Shown: positions 1 to 7,350 of the stretch, one piece after another | Layout of the letters: each line of letters starts with the position of its first letter | How positions within the stretch are numbered: the stretch's first letter is position 1 | NCBI RefSeq assembly: GCF_900104175.1 | Contig: NZ_FNIX01000018.1 | Span: 62,001-126,000 of the forward strand | Direction: 5' to 3' | Origin: Lentzea jiangxiensis | GTDB taxonomy: Bacteria > Actinomycetota > Actinomycetes > Mycobacteriales > Pseudonocardiaceae | Length of the DNA: 64,000 bases | The notes under the pieces: generated by a model | The model's database searches: none | Seen by the model: only the letters and a program-made list of their open reading frames with translations | What the model was told of the DNA's origin: nothing | Position numbers and translations under genes: made by a program

Positions 1-1187
1 ATCTCCCGCGCGAAGTCCGCGATGGCCGTGTACCGGCGGTGGTCCCCGGCGATGCTGGCCGCCTCGCCCGCGAACCCCAGCGCCGCCACGGCGAGCAGCC
101 GCCGCGAGCTCACCAGTGCCCTCGCGGCCCGGACCAGCCGGTCGGCGGCGACGTCCGGGAGGCTTTCGCCGAGGTCGATGCCGCCGACGACGAGGTCCAT
201 CAGCGCCCGCAGCTCCGGGGTGTGGGTGAGCCGGACCGCGGTGCGCAGGACGGCGCGCGAGCGGTGCGGCGCGCCGTGCGCCCAGTGGTCGGCGGCGGCT
301 TTGAGCAGGTTGTGCGCCTTCTCCTCGGGGTCGGTGGTGAGCCGTGCGGCGCGGTCGTGGTCACGGGCGGCCGTCGCGAAGTCGCCGCACAGCCGTGCGT
401 GCTCGGCGTGCGCGGTGAGGGCGTGCGCGAGTTGCGTGTCCTGGTTGGTGACGGCCTGGTGCCACGTGCGCCGCGGCCCCGGTGGCAGGGTCTCCGCCAG
501 CTCGGCGTGCGCCGCGCGTTGCAACCGCAGCGGCACGTCCGCCCGCAGCGCCGTCCTGACCAGGCGGCGCGAGTCGAACAGCGGTCCCGCCTCGAGCACC
601 GCGTCGAGGTCGAGCGTCGCGGCGTCGACCTCCTCGTCCACCGCGACCAGCGCGACGACGTGCTGGGCGCCGGCGGACAGCGCGTCGAACCGCGACCGCC
701 ACCTCAGCCGCAGCGAACTGTTCTCCGGCAGCACGGCCGGCGCCGGTTCGATGCCTCCGAGCTGCGCGGAGGTGAGCGAGCCCGCCAGCTCGACCAGCGC
801 CAGGAGGTTGCCTCCCGCCAGGTCGGCGAGGTCTGCGGCCAGCGTGCTGGGCAGGCCGGGCACGAGGTCGTGCAGGACGCGCAGGCTCGTCTCGGTGTCC
901 AGCGGGTCCAGCGTGACGCTCGGCAACCCCCGTGGCGGACCCTCTGTCGCGATGAGCAGCGCGGCCCTTGTACCTACTACGTCCTCGGCGAGCTGCATGA
1001 GGTCGTCATCGATCTCGTTGACGTCTATGCACAGCATCGCGTCGTAGGTGCTCTTCACCGCGTTGAGCAACGTTGTTTTGCCCGAACCGGCTTCACCGCG
1101 CAGCACAAGCACTCCGCCGCGTCCAACGCGCGCACGTTCCACCAACGCGTCTACTGCGACGCGTTGCCGCTCTCGACCACGCAGCAC
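1..1187 (-). CDS. LuxR-family ATPase regulator, 5' part only
   Basis: The gene runs off the left edge of the window, so only about 395 N-terminal residues are present. The N-terminus reads VLRGRERQRV, then a Walker A motif GEAGSGKTTLL near residue 30. This is the layout of large LuxR/MalT-like (LAL) regulators, which join an AAA-type ATPase to a TPR-like region and a C-terminal LuxR helix-turn-helix. The HTH would lie outside the window and is not seen. The later part (HAELAETLPPGPRR, then Ala/Leu-rich helices) fits the usual post-ATPase helical repeats. GTG 1187 is chosen because it opens the family's conserved start; an in-frame GTG at 1250 would add 21 residues. The gene diverges from the polyester hydrolase, with 190 bases between them. 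Target genes cannot be inferred. Confidence 0.8.
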   Translation of the reverse strand, partial: MLRGRERQRVAVDALVERARVGRGGVLVLRGEAGSGKTTLLNAVKSTYDAMLCIDVNEIDDDLMQLAEDVVGTRAALLIATEGPPRGLPSVTLDPLDTETSLRVLHDLVPGLPSTLAADLADLAGGNLLALVELAGSLTSAQLGGIEPAPAVLPENSSLRLRWRSRFDALSAGAQHVVALVAVDEEVDAATLDLDAVLEAGPLFDSRRLVRTALRADVPLRLQRAAHAELAETLPPGPRRTWHQAVTNQDTQLAHALTAHAEHARLCGDFATAARDHDRAARLTTDPEEKAHNLLKAAADHWAHGAPHRSRAVLRTAVRLTHTPELRALMDLVVGGIDLGESLPDVAADRLVRAARALVSSRRLLAVAALGFAGEAASIAGDHRRYTAIADFARE

Positions 1188-1377
1188 CGACCCAGTCTTA
1201 CGGCGGTAACAGCTCCACCGGAAGGGGTAAGGGCCAAATTCACCTACCACCGTTAGTTTTGCCACTGAAGTTTTTTGCCGACACCGGTGGTTGCACCGAT
1301 GCGCTGGGCCGGTCGGCGGCTGCAGGGTCGAGGTCGTTCCTCCTCTGTTCCCCCTGCCGAATGAGGTGTACATCGCC

Positions 1378-2229
1378 GTGCAACTCCGCACCCTGATCCC
1401 GATCGCACTGTCCCTGGTGCTCGTCACCGGCACCGCCGCCCAGGCCGCCGACAACCCGTACGAGCGCGGCCCGGCTCCCACCAACGCGAGCATCGAGGCG
1501 ACGCGCGGCTCCTTCGCCGTGTCGGAGACCTCGGTGTCATCGCTGGTCAGCGGCTTCGGCGGCGGCACCATCTACTACCCGACCAGCACCGCCGCCGGCA
1601 CGTTCGGCGCGGTGGTCATCTCCCCCGGCTACACCGGCACCCAGTCGAGCATCTCCTGGCTGGGGCCGCGCATCGCCTCACAGGGGTTCGTCGTCTTCAC
1701 CATCGACACGAACTCGATCTACGACCAGCCCGACAGCCGGGCCTCCCAGCTCCTGGCCGCGCTCGACTACCTCACCCAGCAGAGCTCCGTCCGCACCCGC
1801 ATCGACGCCACGCGCCTCGGCGTGATGGGCCACTCGATGGGCGGCGGCGGCACCCTGCGGGCGGCGAGCCAGCGCCCGGCCCTCCAGGCGGCGATCCCGC
1901 TGACCGGCTGGCACACCCAGAAGAGCTGGTCGACCGTGCGAGTCCCCACTCTCGTCATCGGCGCCGAGGACGACAGCATCGCCCCGGTCTCCTCGCACTC
2001 CGAACCCTTCTACACCTCGCTGCCGTCCACCTTGGACAAGGCGTACCTGGAGCTCAACAACGCCTCGCACTTCGCCCCGAACTCGTCCAACACCACGATC
2101 GCGAAGTACAGCATCTCGTGGCTCAAGCGGTTCATCGACAACGACACCCGGTACGAGCAGTTCCTGTGCCCGGCGCCGGGACGGAGCACGCTGATCGAGG
2201 AGTACCGGGACACGTGCCCGCACTCCTGA
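1378..2229 (+). CDS. Secreted polyester hydrolase (cutinase/PET-hydrolase family)
   Basis: This 283-residue protein has a signal peptide (cleavage near Ala-Gln-Ala, residue 23) followed by NPYERGP, the typical mature start of Thermobifida cutinases. It is an alpha/beta hydrolase with nucleophile Ser153 in GHSMGGGG, Asp199 in GAEDDSIAPV and His231 in NASHFAPN. The oxyanion Tyr85 lies in GYTG and the substrate-binding Trp178 in TGWH. Cys264 and Cys280 match the family's C-terminal disulfide. Length and motifs fit the bacterial type I polyester hydrolases (TfCut2, LCC), which cleave cutin-like and aromatic polyesters outside the cell. Gly177 replaces the Pro usual before the binding Trp. GTG 1378 is chosen over the longer frame from 1291 because it puts the hydrophobic leader at the N-terminus. 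The gene is monocistronic with a terminator hairpin. Real activity on PET is not shown by sequence. Confidence 0.92.
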   Translation: MQLRTLIPIALSLVLVTGTAAQAADNPYERGPAPTNASIEATRGSFAVSETSVSSLVSGFGGGTIYYPTSTAAGTFGAVVISPGYTGTQSSISWLGPRIASQGFVVFTIDTNSIYDQPDSRASQLLAALDYLTQQSSVRTRIDATRLGVMGHSMGGGGTLRAASQRPALQAAIPLTGWHTQKSWSTVRVPTLVIGAEDDSIAPVSSHSEPFYTSLPSTLDKAYLELNNASHFAPNSSNTTIAKYSISWLKRFIDNDTRYEQFLCPAPGRSTLIEEYRDTCPHS

Positions 2230-2240
2230 TCCTGTGATCG

Positions 2241-2280
2241 CGGGTCGCGGCGTTGACCGAGCGCGGGGCGCCGCGACCCG
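2241..2280 (+). terminator. Terminator hairpin after the polyester hydrolase
   Basis: A 12-base perfect stem (CGGGTCGCGGCG at 2241-2252 pairing with 2269-2280) encloses a 16-base loop, 11 bases after the stop codon. There is no T-tract, as is common in actinomycetes. The next gene is on the other strand, so the hairpin isolates the hydrolase transcript. Confidence 0.6.
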
Positions 2281-2518
2281 ACCCCGCATCACATTTCAAA
2301 CGCGTTGAGCGATGCGCAGTTCCGCGAGAGAAGCGCACAACTCACGCGCACGTGACGTGTAGACGTCGTCGGTGCCGGCCAGTTTCCCGAGAACGCCGAG
2401 CGCCGACGACGTCAGCGCGCGCCGCCTGTCCTCGCTGCCGGTGCGGCGGCATCCACAGCGACCACGGCTTCGTCTTGAAGGTCCTCCTGCCGCGGAATCG
2501 CCTTCTCGCGACGCGCGG

Positions 2519-3772
2519 CTACCCGGCGAGATGCCCGTCCGGCCGCACGAGCCCCGCCGTGGTCTCCACGTGGCCACCGCCGCGCAGTCGTGAGAAGAGC
2601 GTGTCACCGCCGGGCAGCACCTGGTCGGGGACGCGGCGGCCCGTCGAGTACGCGACGTCGAGGCCGGACAACCGCTCAGCGAGCACCAGGGACATGTCCG
2701 GAGCGGACGCGATCAGCTCGCTCACCACGGCGCGCAGCGCCTGGCCCTCCGGCGTGTAGCCGGTCATCAGAGCGGTCTGCGCCCTGGTGTGCCGCAGGAG
2801 GTCGGCGCCGACCGGGTGGCGTTCCCCGTGGTAGGTGTCGAGCAGCGCGTCGTCCGCCCGACCGGTGGCGACGGCCGCGAGCTTCCAGCCGAGGTTGTGG
2901 GCGTCCTGGATGCCGACGTTCATGCCGACACCGCCGGTCGGGAAGTGCATGTGCGCGGCGTCGCCGGCCAGCAGGACGGTGCCGGCGCGGTAGGTGGCGG
3001 CCTGGCGGGTCGCGTTGCCGAAGCGCGACAGCCACCTCGGGTCGCGCAGGCCGAAGTCGGTGCCCGCGATCCGGGTCACGGTGGCGCGCAGCTCTTCGAG
3101 GGTGAGGTCGCCGGGCCACTCGGCGCGGTTCGTCACCGGGTCTCCCCCGACGATGCGGTGCAGGCCGCCGGGCAGCGCCACGACCATCAGACCGCCGTCG
3201 ACGCCAGTCACGCCGGCGAAGCCGCGCTCGGGCGGGGCGTCGAGCACCACGTCGCCGAGCCAGCCCCACGTCGTGGCGTCGGTGCCGGGGAAGTCGATGC
3301 CCGCGGCCGCCCGCACGGTGCTGCGCGTCCCGTCGCACCCGACGACGTACCGTGCGGCGACGACCGAGCCGTCGGACAGTTCCACGCCGTTCCCGGTCAG
3401 GCCCACCACCTCGCAGCCCCGCCTCAGCACGACGCCCATCCGCAGAGCGCGGTCCTCGAGCAGCTCCTCGGTGCGGGCCTGCGGCAACGCGAGGGTGAAC
3501 GGGAACGGCGTGTCCAGCGCCGAGAAGTCCATGCGGTCCGGCAAGCCGCCGAAGTGCCCGTTCGGGATGCGGATCCCCTCGGCGAGGAACGGTTCCGCGA
3601 CACCGCGGCAGTCGAAGACCTCGATGGTGCGCGGGTGGATCGTGAGCGCCTTGGAGTTCGAGTCGCGCTCCTCGCGGGCCTCCAGGACCGTGACCGACGC
3701 ACCGCCCAGCCGCAGTTCCCCCGCCAGCCACAACCCGGTCGGACCGGCACCCACCACGACGACGTCCTGCAT
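2519..3772 (-). CDS. FAD-dependent aromatic monooxygenase (Rox/PheA/TfdB-like)
   Basis: This 417-residue class A flavoprotein hydroxylase has the N-terminal GAGPTG dinucleotide-binding motif (residues 8-13), the central VVGCDGTRS motif and GDAAHMHFPTGGVGMN for FAD. Such enzymes use NAD(P)H and O2 to hydroxylate aromatic or polyketide substrates; the closest recognisable relatives are rifampicin-monooxygenase-like proteins. ATG 3772 begins the beta strand of the Rossmann fold. Family members usually carry a C-terminal thioredoxin-like domain of about 80-100 residues. Here the text jumps from GGDTLFSRLRGGG to the terminal VRPDGHLAG, so that domain has largely been deleted while the conserved last motif is kept. 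The gene diverges from a TetR gene with two palindromes between them, which suggests repression relieved by an aromatic ligand. Detoxification of an antibiotic is an alternative to catabolism. Confidence 0.88.
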   Translation of the reverse strand: MQDVVVVGAGPTGLWLAGELRLGGASVTVLEAREERDSNSKALTIHPRTIEVFDCRGVAEPFLAEGIRIPNGHFGGLPDRMDFSALDTPFPFTLALPQARTEELLEDRALRMGVVLRRGCEVVGLTGNGVELSDGSVVAARYVVGCDGTRSTVRAAAGIDFPGTDATTWGWLGDVVLDAPPERGFAGVTGVDGGLMVVALPGGLHRIVGGDPVTNRAEWPGDLTLEELRATVTRIAGTDFGLRDPRWLSRFGNATRQAATYRAGTVLLAGDAAHMHFPTGGVGMNVGIQDAHNLGWKLAAVATGRADDALLDTYHGERHPVGADLLRHTRAQTALMTGYTPEGQALRAVVSELIASAPDMSLVLAERLSGLDVAYSTGRRVPDQVLPGGDTLFSRLRGGGHVETTAGLVRPDGHLAG

Positions 3773-3785
3773 CGAACCCACTCCC

Positions 3786-3800
3786 TTGGTCACTGACCAA
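3786..3800. promoter_or_regulatory. TetR operator 1 (palindrome)
   Basis: TTGGTCACTGACCAA is a perfect palindrome with 7-base arms around one central base. It lies 14 bases upstream of the monooxygenase start, between divergent genes. Together with a second copy centred 35 bases away it is the probable binding site of the adjacent TetR protein. Confidence 0.65.
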
Positions 3801-3822
3801 TACCGACGGGTCGAGTAGACTA

Positions 3823-3833
3823 GGTCAGTGACC
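3823..3833. promoter_or_regulatory. TetR operator 2 (palindrome over the tetR start)
   Basis: GGTCAGTGACC is a palindrome with the same half-site (GGTCA/TGACC) as operator 1. It spans the GTG start codon of the TetR gene (3828), so binding would block its own expression. This half-site match supports autoregulation. Confidence 0.6.
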
Positions 3834-4394
3834 AAGAGTCAAGCGGACGTCGTGCGGGCTGCGCTGGAGATCCTCGACGAGCGCGGCGCCGAGGCGGTGT
3901 CGATTCGGGCCATCGCGCAGAAGCTCGACGTGCGGATGAACACGGTGCTCTGGCACGTGAAGACCAAGGCACGGCTGGAAGAGCTGATGGCCGACGCGAT
4001 CGTCGCCGGCGTCTCGCTCGACGGCCTGCCCGAGCACTGGCGCGACCGGGCGGCCGAGATCGCGCGCCGCTACCGGCAGGCCCTGCTCGCGCACCGCGAC
4101 GGCGCGGCGGTCGTGGCGGGCACCTACGCGGCCGAACCGTCCACGTTGGACACGGCCGAGGCTCTCGTCGCCGCGTTGCTGGAGGGCGGGCTGTCCGCGC
4201 GTGACGCCGCGTGGACCTGTTGGAGCACCATCTACTTCGTCCTCGGACTCGCCCAGGAGGAGCAGGCGTTGCCGGCCGGGCAGGGCGACCTCGCGGTGGG
4301 CGAACGGCCCGCGCTGCGACGGGTTCTGCCGTTCCTCGCCGAGCAGTCGTTCGACGAGCGCTTCGAGTTCGGCGTCGCCAAGCTCCTGAGCTGA
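3828..4394 (+). CDS. TetR-family repressor with TetR C-terminal-like domain
   Basis: This 188-residue regulator has an N-terminal HTH of about 50 residues (ALEILDERGAEAVSIRAIAQKLDVRMNT, given here as residues 10-37) and an all-helical ligand domain. The HTH variant with LDVRMNTVLWHV is of the TetR class C type rather than the AcrR type. The GTG start overlaps operator 2, and only 55 bases separate it from the divergent flavin monooxygenase, its likely target. It converges with the MFS gene, 23 bases apart. The ligand is unknown but is probably the monooxygenase substrate or a toxic aromatic compound. Confidence 0.85.
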   Translation: MTKSQADVVRAALEILDERGAEAVSIRAIAQKLDVRMNTVLWHVKTKARLEELMADAIVAGVSLDGLPEHWRDRAAEIARRYRQALLAHRDGAAVVAGTYAAEPSTLDTAEALVAALLEGGLSARDAAWTCWSTIYFVLGLAQEEQALPAGQGDLAVGERPALRRVLPFLAEQSFDERFEFGVAKLLS

Positions 4395-4417
4395 TCACAC
4401 CCTGGCGGCGGTGCTCC

Positions 4418-5652
4418 TCACGACGTGCGCGCCCTCCGCAGCACCGGCGACACCCAGGCCGCCGCGACCCCCAGCAGCAGCACGGCGAGGCAGACACCGA
4501 GTCCGGTGCGCGGGTCACCGGTCGCGACCGACACCCCGCCCGCGACCGCCGCGCCGAAGGGTTGCCCGAGTCCCAGGCCACCATCCTGGCGGTCGTGTTG
4601 ACGCGCGACTGCAGCTCCTCCGGGCACACCTGCTGCCGGTAGGTGATGCCGTTGATCACCACGATCGCACCGGTGACACCCCAGTACACCGCCGCCGCGC
4701 ACGTCAGCAGCCAGTGGCCGCCGACGAGCACCAGCACGCCGCCGAGCAGGGAGAGCGGCAACGCGGTCAGCGCGACCCGTGCGTTGCCCCAGCGCGCCGT
4801 GACCCGCGGCAGCAGCCTGGAGGCGATGATCGCGCCGAGGCCCCAGCAGCTGAACAGGGCGGCGAGCCGCGCGTCCCCTTCCGGCGCGACGCCGAGGACC
4901 TGGTCCGCGAACGGCACCAGCAACGCCACCCACGCGCCGCTCGCCACCGAGTGCGTGGCGCCGACGAGGGTCAGGACCCGGATGACCGGCTCGTGCCACA
5001 GGAACCGCAGGCCCTCGCGGACGTCCGCGGCGATCTGACCCGCGCCCCGGACCGGACGTGGCGTCGCCATGCTGCTCGTGATCGCACGCAACAACAACGC
5101 CGAGCCCACCGCCGTCAGCGCGTTCACCGCGAGCAACGCGGCCGGGGCGACGACCGCGATCAGCAGCCCCGTCAGCCCCGGCACCACGAGCTCGACGACC
5201 GTCGTGCGCCCGAAGAGCTTCGAGTAGGCGGCGGTGAGCCTCTCCCTGCCCACCAGCGCGGGCAGCGCGCCGAAGTTGGCGGCGTCGAAGAACACGAACG
5301 CGGTCTGCGTCGCGAACGCCACCACGACGACGTGCGGCGCAGTCAGCCCTCCTGCCAGCCACGCCAGCGGCACGCTCAGCAGCACGGCGGCGACCGCGAA
5401 GTCCATCGCGACCATCATCGCCCGCCGGTCGAGCCGGTCCGCGAGCGCGCCCGCCAGCAGCCCGAACACCAGGTACGGCAACGCTTCCGCCGCCGTGACG
5501 GCCGCCGTCCAGCCCGCGGACCCGGTCACCTGGTAGACGAGGACGGGCAGTGCGACCGCCGAGACCACGGCGCCGAGCACGGACAGCACCCGTGCCGACA
5601 GATACCGGCTGAAGTCGCGTTCGGACGCTTCCACCGTGTTCGTTTCCCCCAC
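4418..5652 (-). CDS. MFS exporter, interrupted by a frameshift
   Basis: The start (GTG 5652) reads MGETNTVEASERDFSRYLSA, then a run of membrane helices of an MFS drug-efflux type (MFS_3/enterobactin-exporter-like, with ALADRLDRRAMM as the loop 2-3 motif). Up to about residue 363 the frame is continuous to RVNTTARMVAWDSG. The homologous continuation QPFGAAVAGG, ending in VSPVLRRARTS at 4418, is in the next frame. A single missing G in the GGG at 4565-4567 would restore an intact protein of about 411 residues with 12 helices. This is either a real late frameshift that removes the last two helices, or a homopolymer sequencing error. It sits between a TetR gene (convergent) and a WYL regulator on the same strand, 22 bases upstream. 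Confidence 0.75.
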
Positions 5653-5674
5653 GACGACAGCCTAGGTCGCCCTC

Positions 5675-6643
5675 TCAGTCGCGGTACCGGCCGGCGAGCG
5701 CGGCGGCCCGCTCGTGCAGCTTCACGCGCAACCACTGCGGTTCCAGGGCTTCCGCGCCGGCCGAGAGCTGCCACAGCGCCCATTCGGCGTGCCGGGCGTC
5801 CTGGAACGAGACCTCCACGCACGACCAGCCGTCCGGCTCGACTTCCTCGGCCACGACGGCCACCGCGGTCGCCACCAGCTCGTCGCGCCGCGCGGGGTGG
5901 ACCCGCAGCCGCACGACGACCATGTCGCCACCGGTCCGGAACCTGGTGCCGCGGTCCTGCCACGCCCGGCCCAGGTCCACCCGCTCCGGGCGCTGCGCGG
6001 GCTCGTCGAGCTCCTCCGCCGCGCTGATCCGGGAGAGCCGGTAGGTGCGGTCCTCGCCGGACCTCGTGGCCAGCAGGTAGCCCTGCTCCCGCACGGTGAC
6101 CAGGCCGATCGGGTCGACCGTCCGCCAGTCCGGCTCCTGCTCCCCCACCGCGTAGAGGATGCGCAGCTTGTGCCCCGCGAACACCGCACGCCTGACCTCG
6201 GTCGCCACGGCGTCGGGCAGTTCCTCCGCGGACATGTGGCGCGAGAGCAGATCGGTCTCCGGGTCGACGAGCAGCCGTTCGGCAGCGCCGGCCGCGGTCC
6301 GCCGGTAGCTCTCCGGCAGCGCGTCGACGACCTTGAGCACGGCCGACGCGAGCGCCGACCCGAGCCCGAACACCTGCGCGCCCCGCCTCGAACCGGCGAC
6401 CAGCAGGGCGAGCGCCTCGTCGTGGTTCAACCCGGTGAGCTCGGTCCGAAAACCCGGCAGGAGCGCGAAACCGCCGTGCCGTCCGCGTTCGGCGTAGACC
6501 GGCACACCGGCCGCGGACAACGCCTCGATGTCGCGCAACACCGTCCGCGTGGACACCTCGAGCTCACGGGCGAGTGCCGTGGCGGAGAGCTGACCGTGCC
6601 GGCGCAGCAACAGCACCAGGGAGACCAGCCGGTCGGCGCGCAT
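5675..6643 (-). CDS. WYL-domain transcriptional regulator (HTH_11 + WYL)
   Basis: This 322-residue protein has an N-terminal winged HTH (ADRLVSLVLLLRRHGQLSATALARELEVSTRTVLRDI, partly residues 3-40), a linker of about 90 residues and a WYL sensor domain around residues 140-215. The characteristic triad appears as the degenerate RILYAVG, and YLLATRSGEDRTYRLSRI matches the C-terminal strands. It ends in a WCX-type extension (LRVHPARRDELVATA onward). The gene diverges from ridA; a 25-base inverted repeat in the 92-base gap is a likely operator. A decayed paralogue of its C-terminus lies at about 12.1 kb. Confidence 0.9.
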   Translation of the reverse strand: MRADRLVSLVLLLRRHGQLSATALARELEVSTRTVLRDIEALSAAGVPVYAERGRHGGFALLPGFRTELTGLNHDEALALLVAGSRRGAQVFGLGSALASAVLKVVDALPESYRRTAAGAAERLLVDPETDLLSRHMSAEELPDAVATEVRRAVFAGHKLRILYAVGEQEPDWRTVDPIGLVTVREQGYLLATRSGEDRTYRLSRISAAEELDEPAQRPERVDLGRAWQDRGTRFRTGGDMVVVRLRVHPARRDELVATAVAVVAEEVEPDGWSCVEVSFQDARHAEWALWQLSAGAEALEPQWLRVKLHERAAALAGRYRD

Positions 6644-6660
6644 GCGAAAACCCTACGGGA

Positions 6661-6685
6661 ATACATGACACAGGATGTCGTGTAT
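6661..6685. promoter_or_regulatory. Inverted repeat between the WYL regulator and ridA
   Basis: ATACATGACA (6661-6670) and TGTCGTGTAT (6676-6685) pair at 9 of 10 positions around a 5-base spacer. It is the only A/T-rich palindrome in the divergent gap, 17 bases upstream of the WYL start and 50 bases upstream of ridA. Probable WYL-regulator site. Confidence 0.55.
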
Positions 6686-6735
6686 GGGTTGCGAGGCTGA
6701 CGGCACCTGATTGAACGAGATCGAACGGAGCAGTC

Positions 6736-7137
6736 GTGGCAGTGGAACGAACGCCGGTCAACCCGTGGACGTGGTCGGCGGAACTGGGCTACCACCAGGG
6801 CGAGGTGGTCACCGGCCAGACCCGCACGCTGTACTGCGCCGGTCAGACGTCGATGAACGCCGACGGCAAGCCGGAACACGCGGGCGACATGGGGGCGCAG
6901 CTGGCGCTGAGCCTCGACAACCTGGAGGCCGTGCTGGCGCAGGCGGGCATGGCGCTCGGGAACCTGGTGCGACTCAACGTCTTCACCACCGACGTCGACC
7001 TGGTGTTCCGGCACTACGGCGTGCTGGCGGCGCGGCTCGGCGCGGCGCGGGTGGCGCCGCCGACCACGATGCTCGGCGTGACGCGGCTGGCGTTGCCGGA
7101 CCTGATGGTCGAGCTGGAGGGAACCGCGGTCGCCTGA
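6736..7137 (+). CDS. RidA/YjgF-family enamine/imine deaminase
   Basis: This 133-residue protein belongs to the trimeric RidA superfamily, which hydrolyses reactive enamines and imines from PLP enzymes or has catabolic roles. Visible family marks are CAGQTSMNADGK, a central helix and the VRLNVFTTDVD strand. The usual catalytic Arg in the IPARxTV-type motif is not in standard form; the corresponding text is VAPPTTMLGV, so this is probably an atypical RidA subgroup. GTG 6736 follows an ACGGAG ribosome-binding site. The divergent WYL regulator and the shared inverted repeat suggest control by that regulator. A terminator hairpin follows. Confidence 0.85.
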   Translation: MAVERTPVNPWTWSAELGYHQGEVVTGQTRTLYCAGQTSMNADGKPEHAGDMGAQLALSLDNLEAVLAQAGMALGNLVRLNVFTTDVDLVFRHYGVLAARLGAARVAPPTTMLGVTRLALPDLMVELEGTAVA

Positions 7138-7192
7138 CGCCCGGCGTGGCCGCGGTCGACCGCGACACCGGGCACGCTGACGCGAGAACGGA

Positions 7193-7219
7193 GGGGTGCC
7201 GGTCGACGGCCGGCACCCC
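7193..7219 (+). terminator. Terminator hairpin after ridA
   Basis: GGGGTGCCGG (7193-7202) pairs perfectly with CCGGCACCCC (7210-7219) around a 7-base loop. It lies 55 bases downstream of the ridA stop. Confidence 0.6.
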
Positions 7220-7350
7220 CTTCCGGGAACCGCTGTGGCGGTGTCCACTTTCGAGTGATTGATCCTGGGGCGAGAAGACTCGCACCCGCAGCGGCTATCC
7301 CCCGTCCACTGGTTCGCGACCCGAACTCCCCTCCGGGGAGGTGAGGGGCG

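Noticed and set aside
22..1256. Long plus-strand open frames at the left edge
   Set aside because: They are antisense shadows of the minus-strand LuxR-type ATPase gene, which has a Walker A motif and good codon use.
2296..2420. Minus-strand tail LTSSALGVLGKLAGTDD, ending at 2296, looks like the C-terminus of a protein
   Set aside because: It is about 40 residues, has no start and no recognisable family. It could be a relic but cannot be supported.
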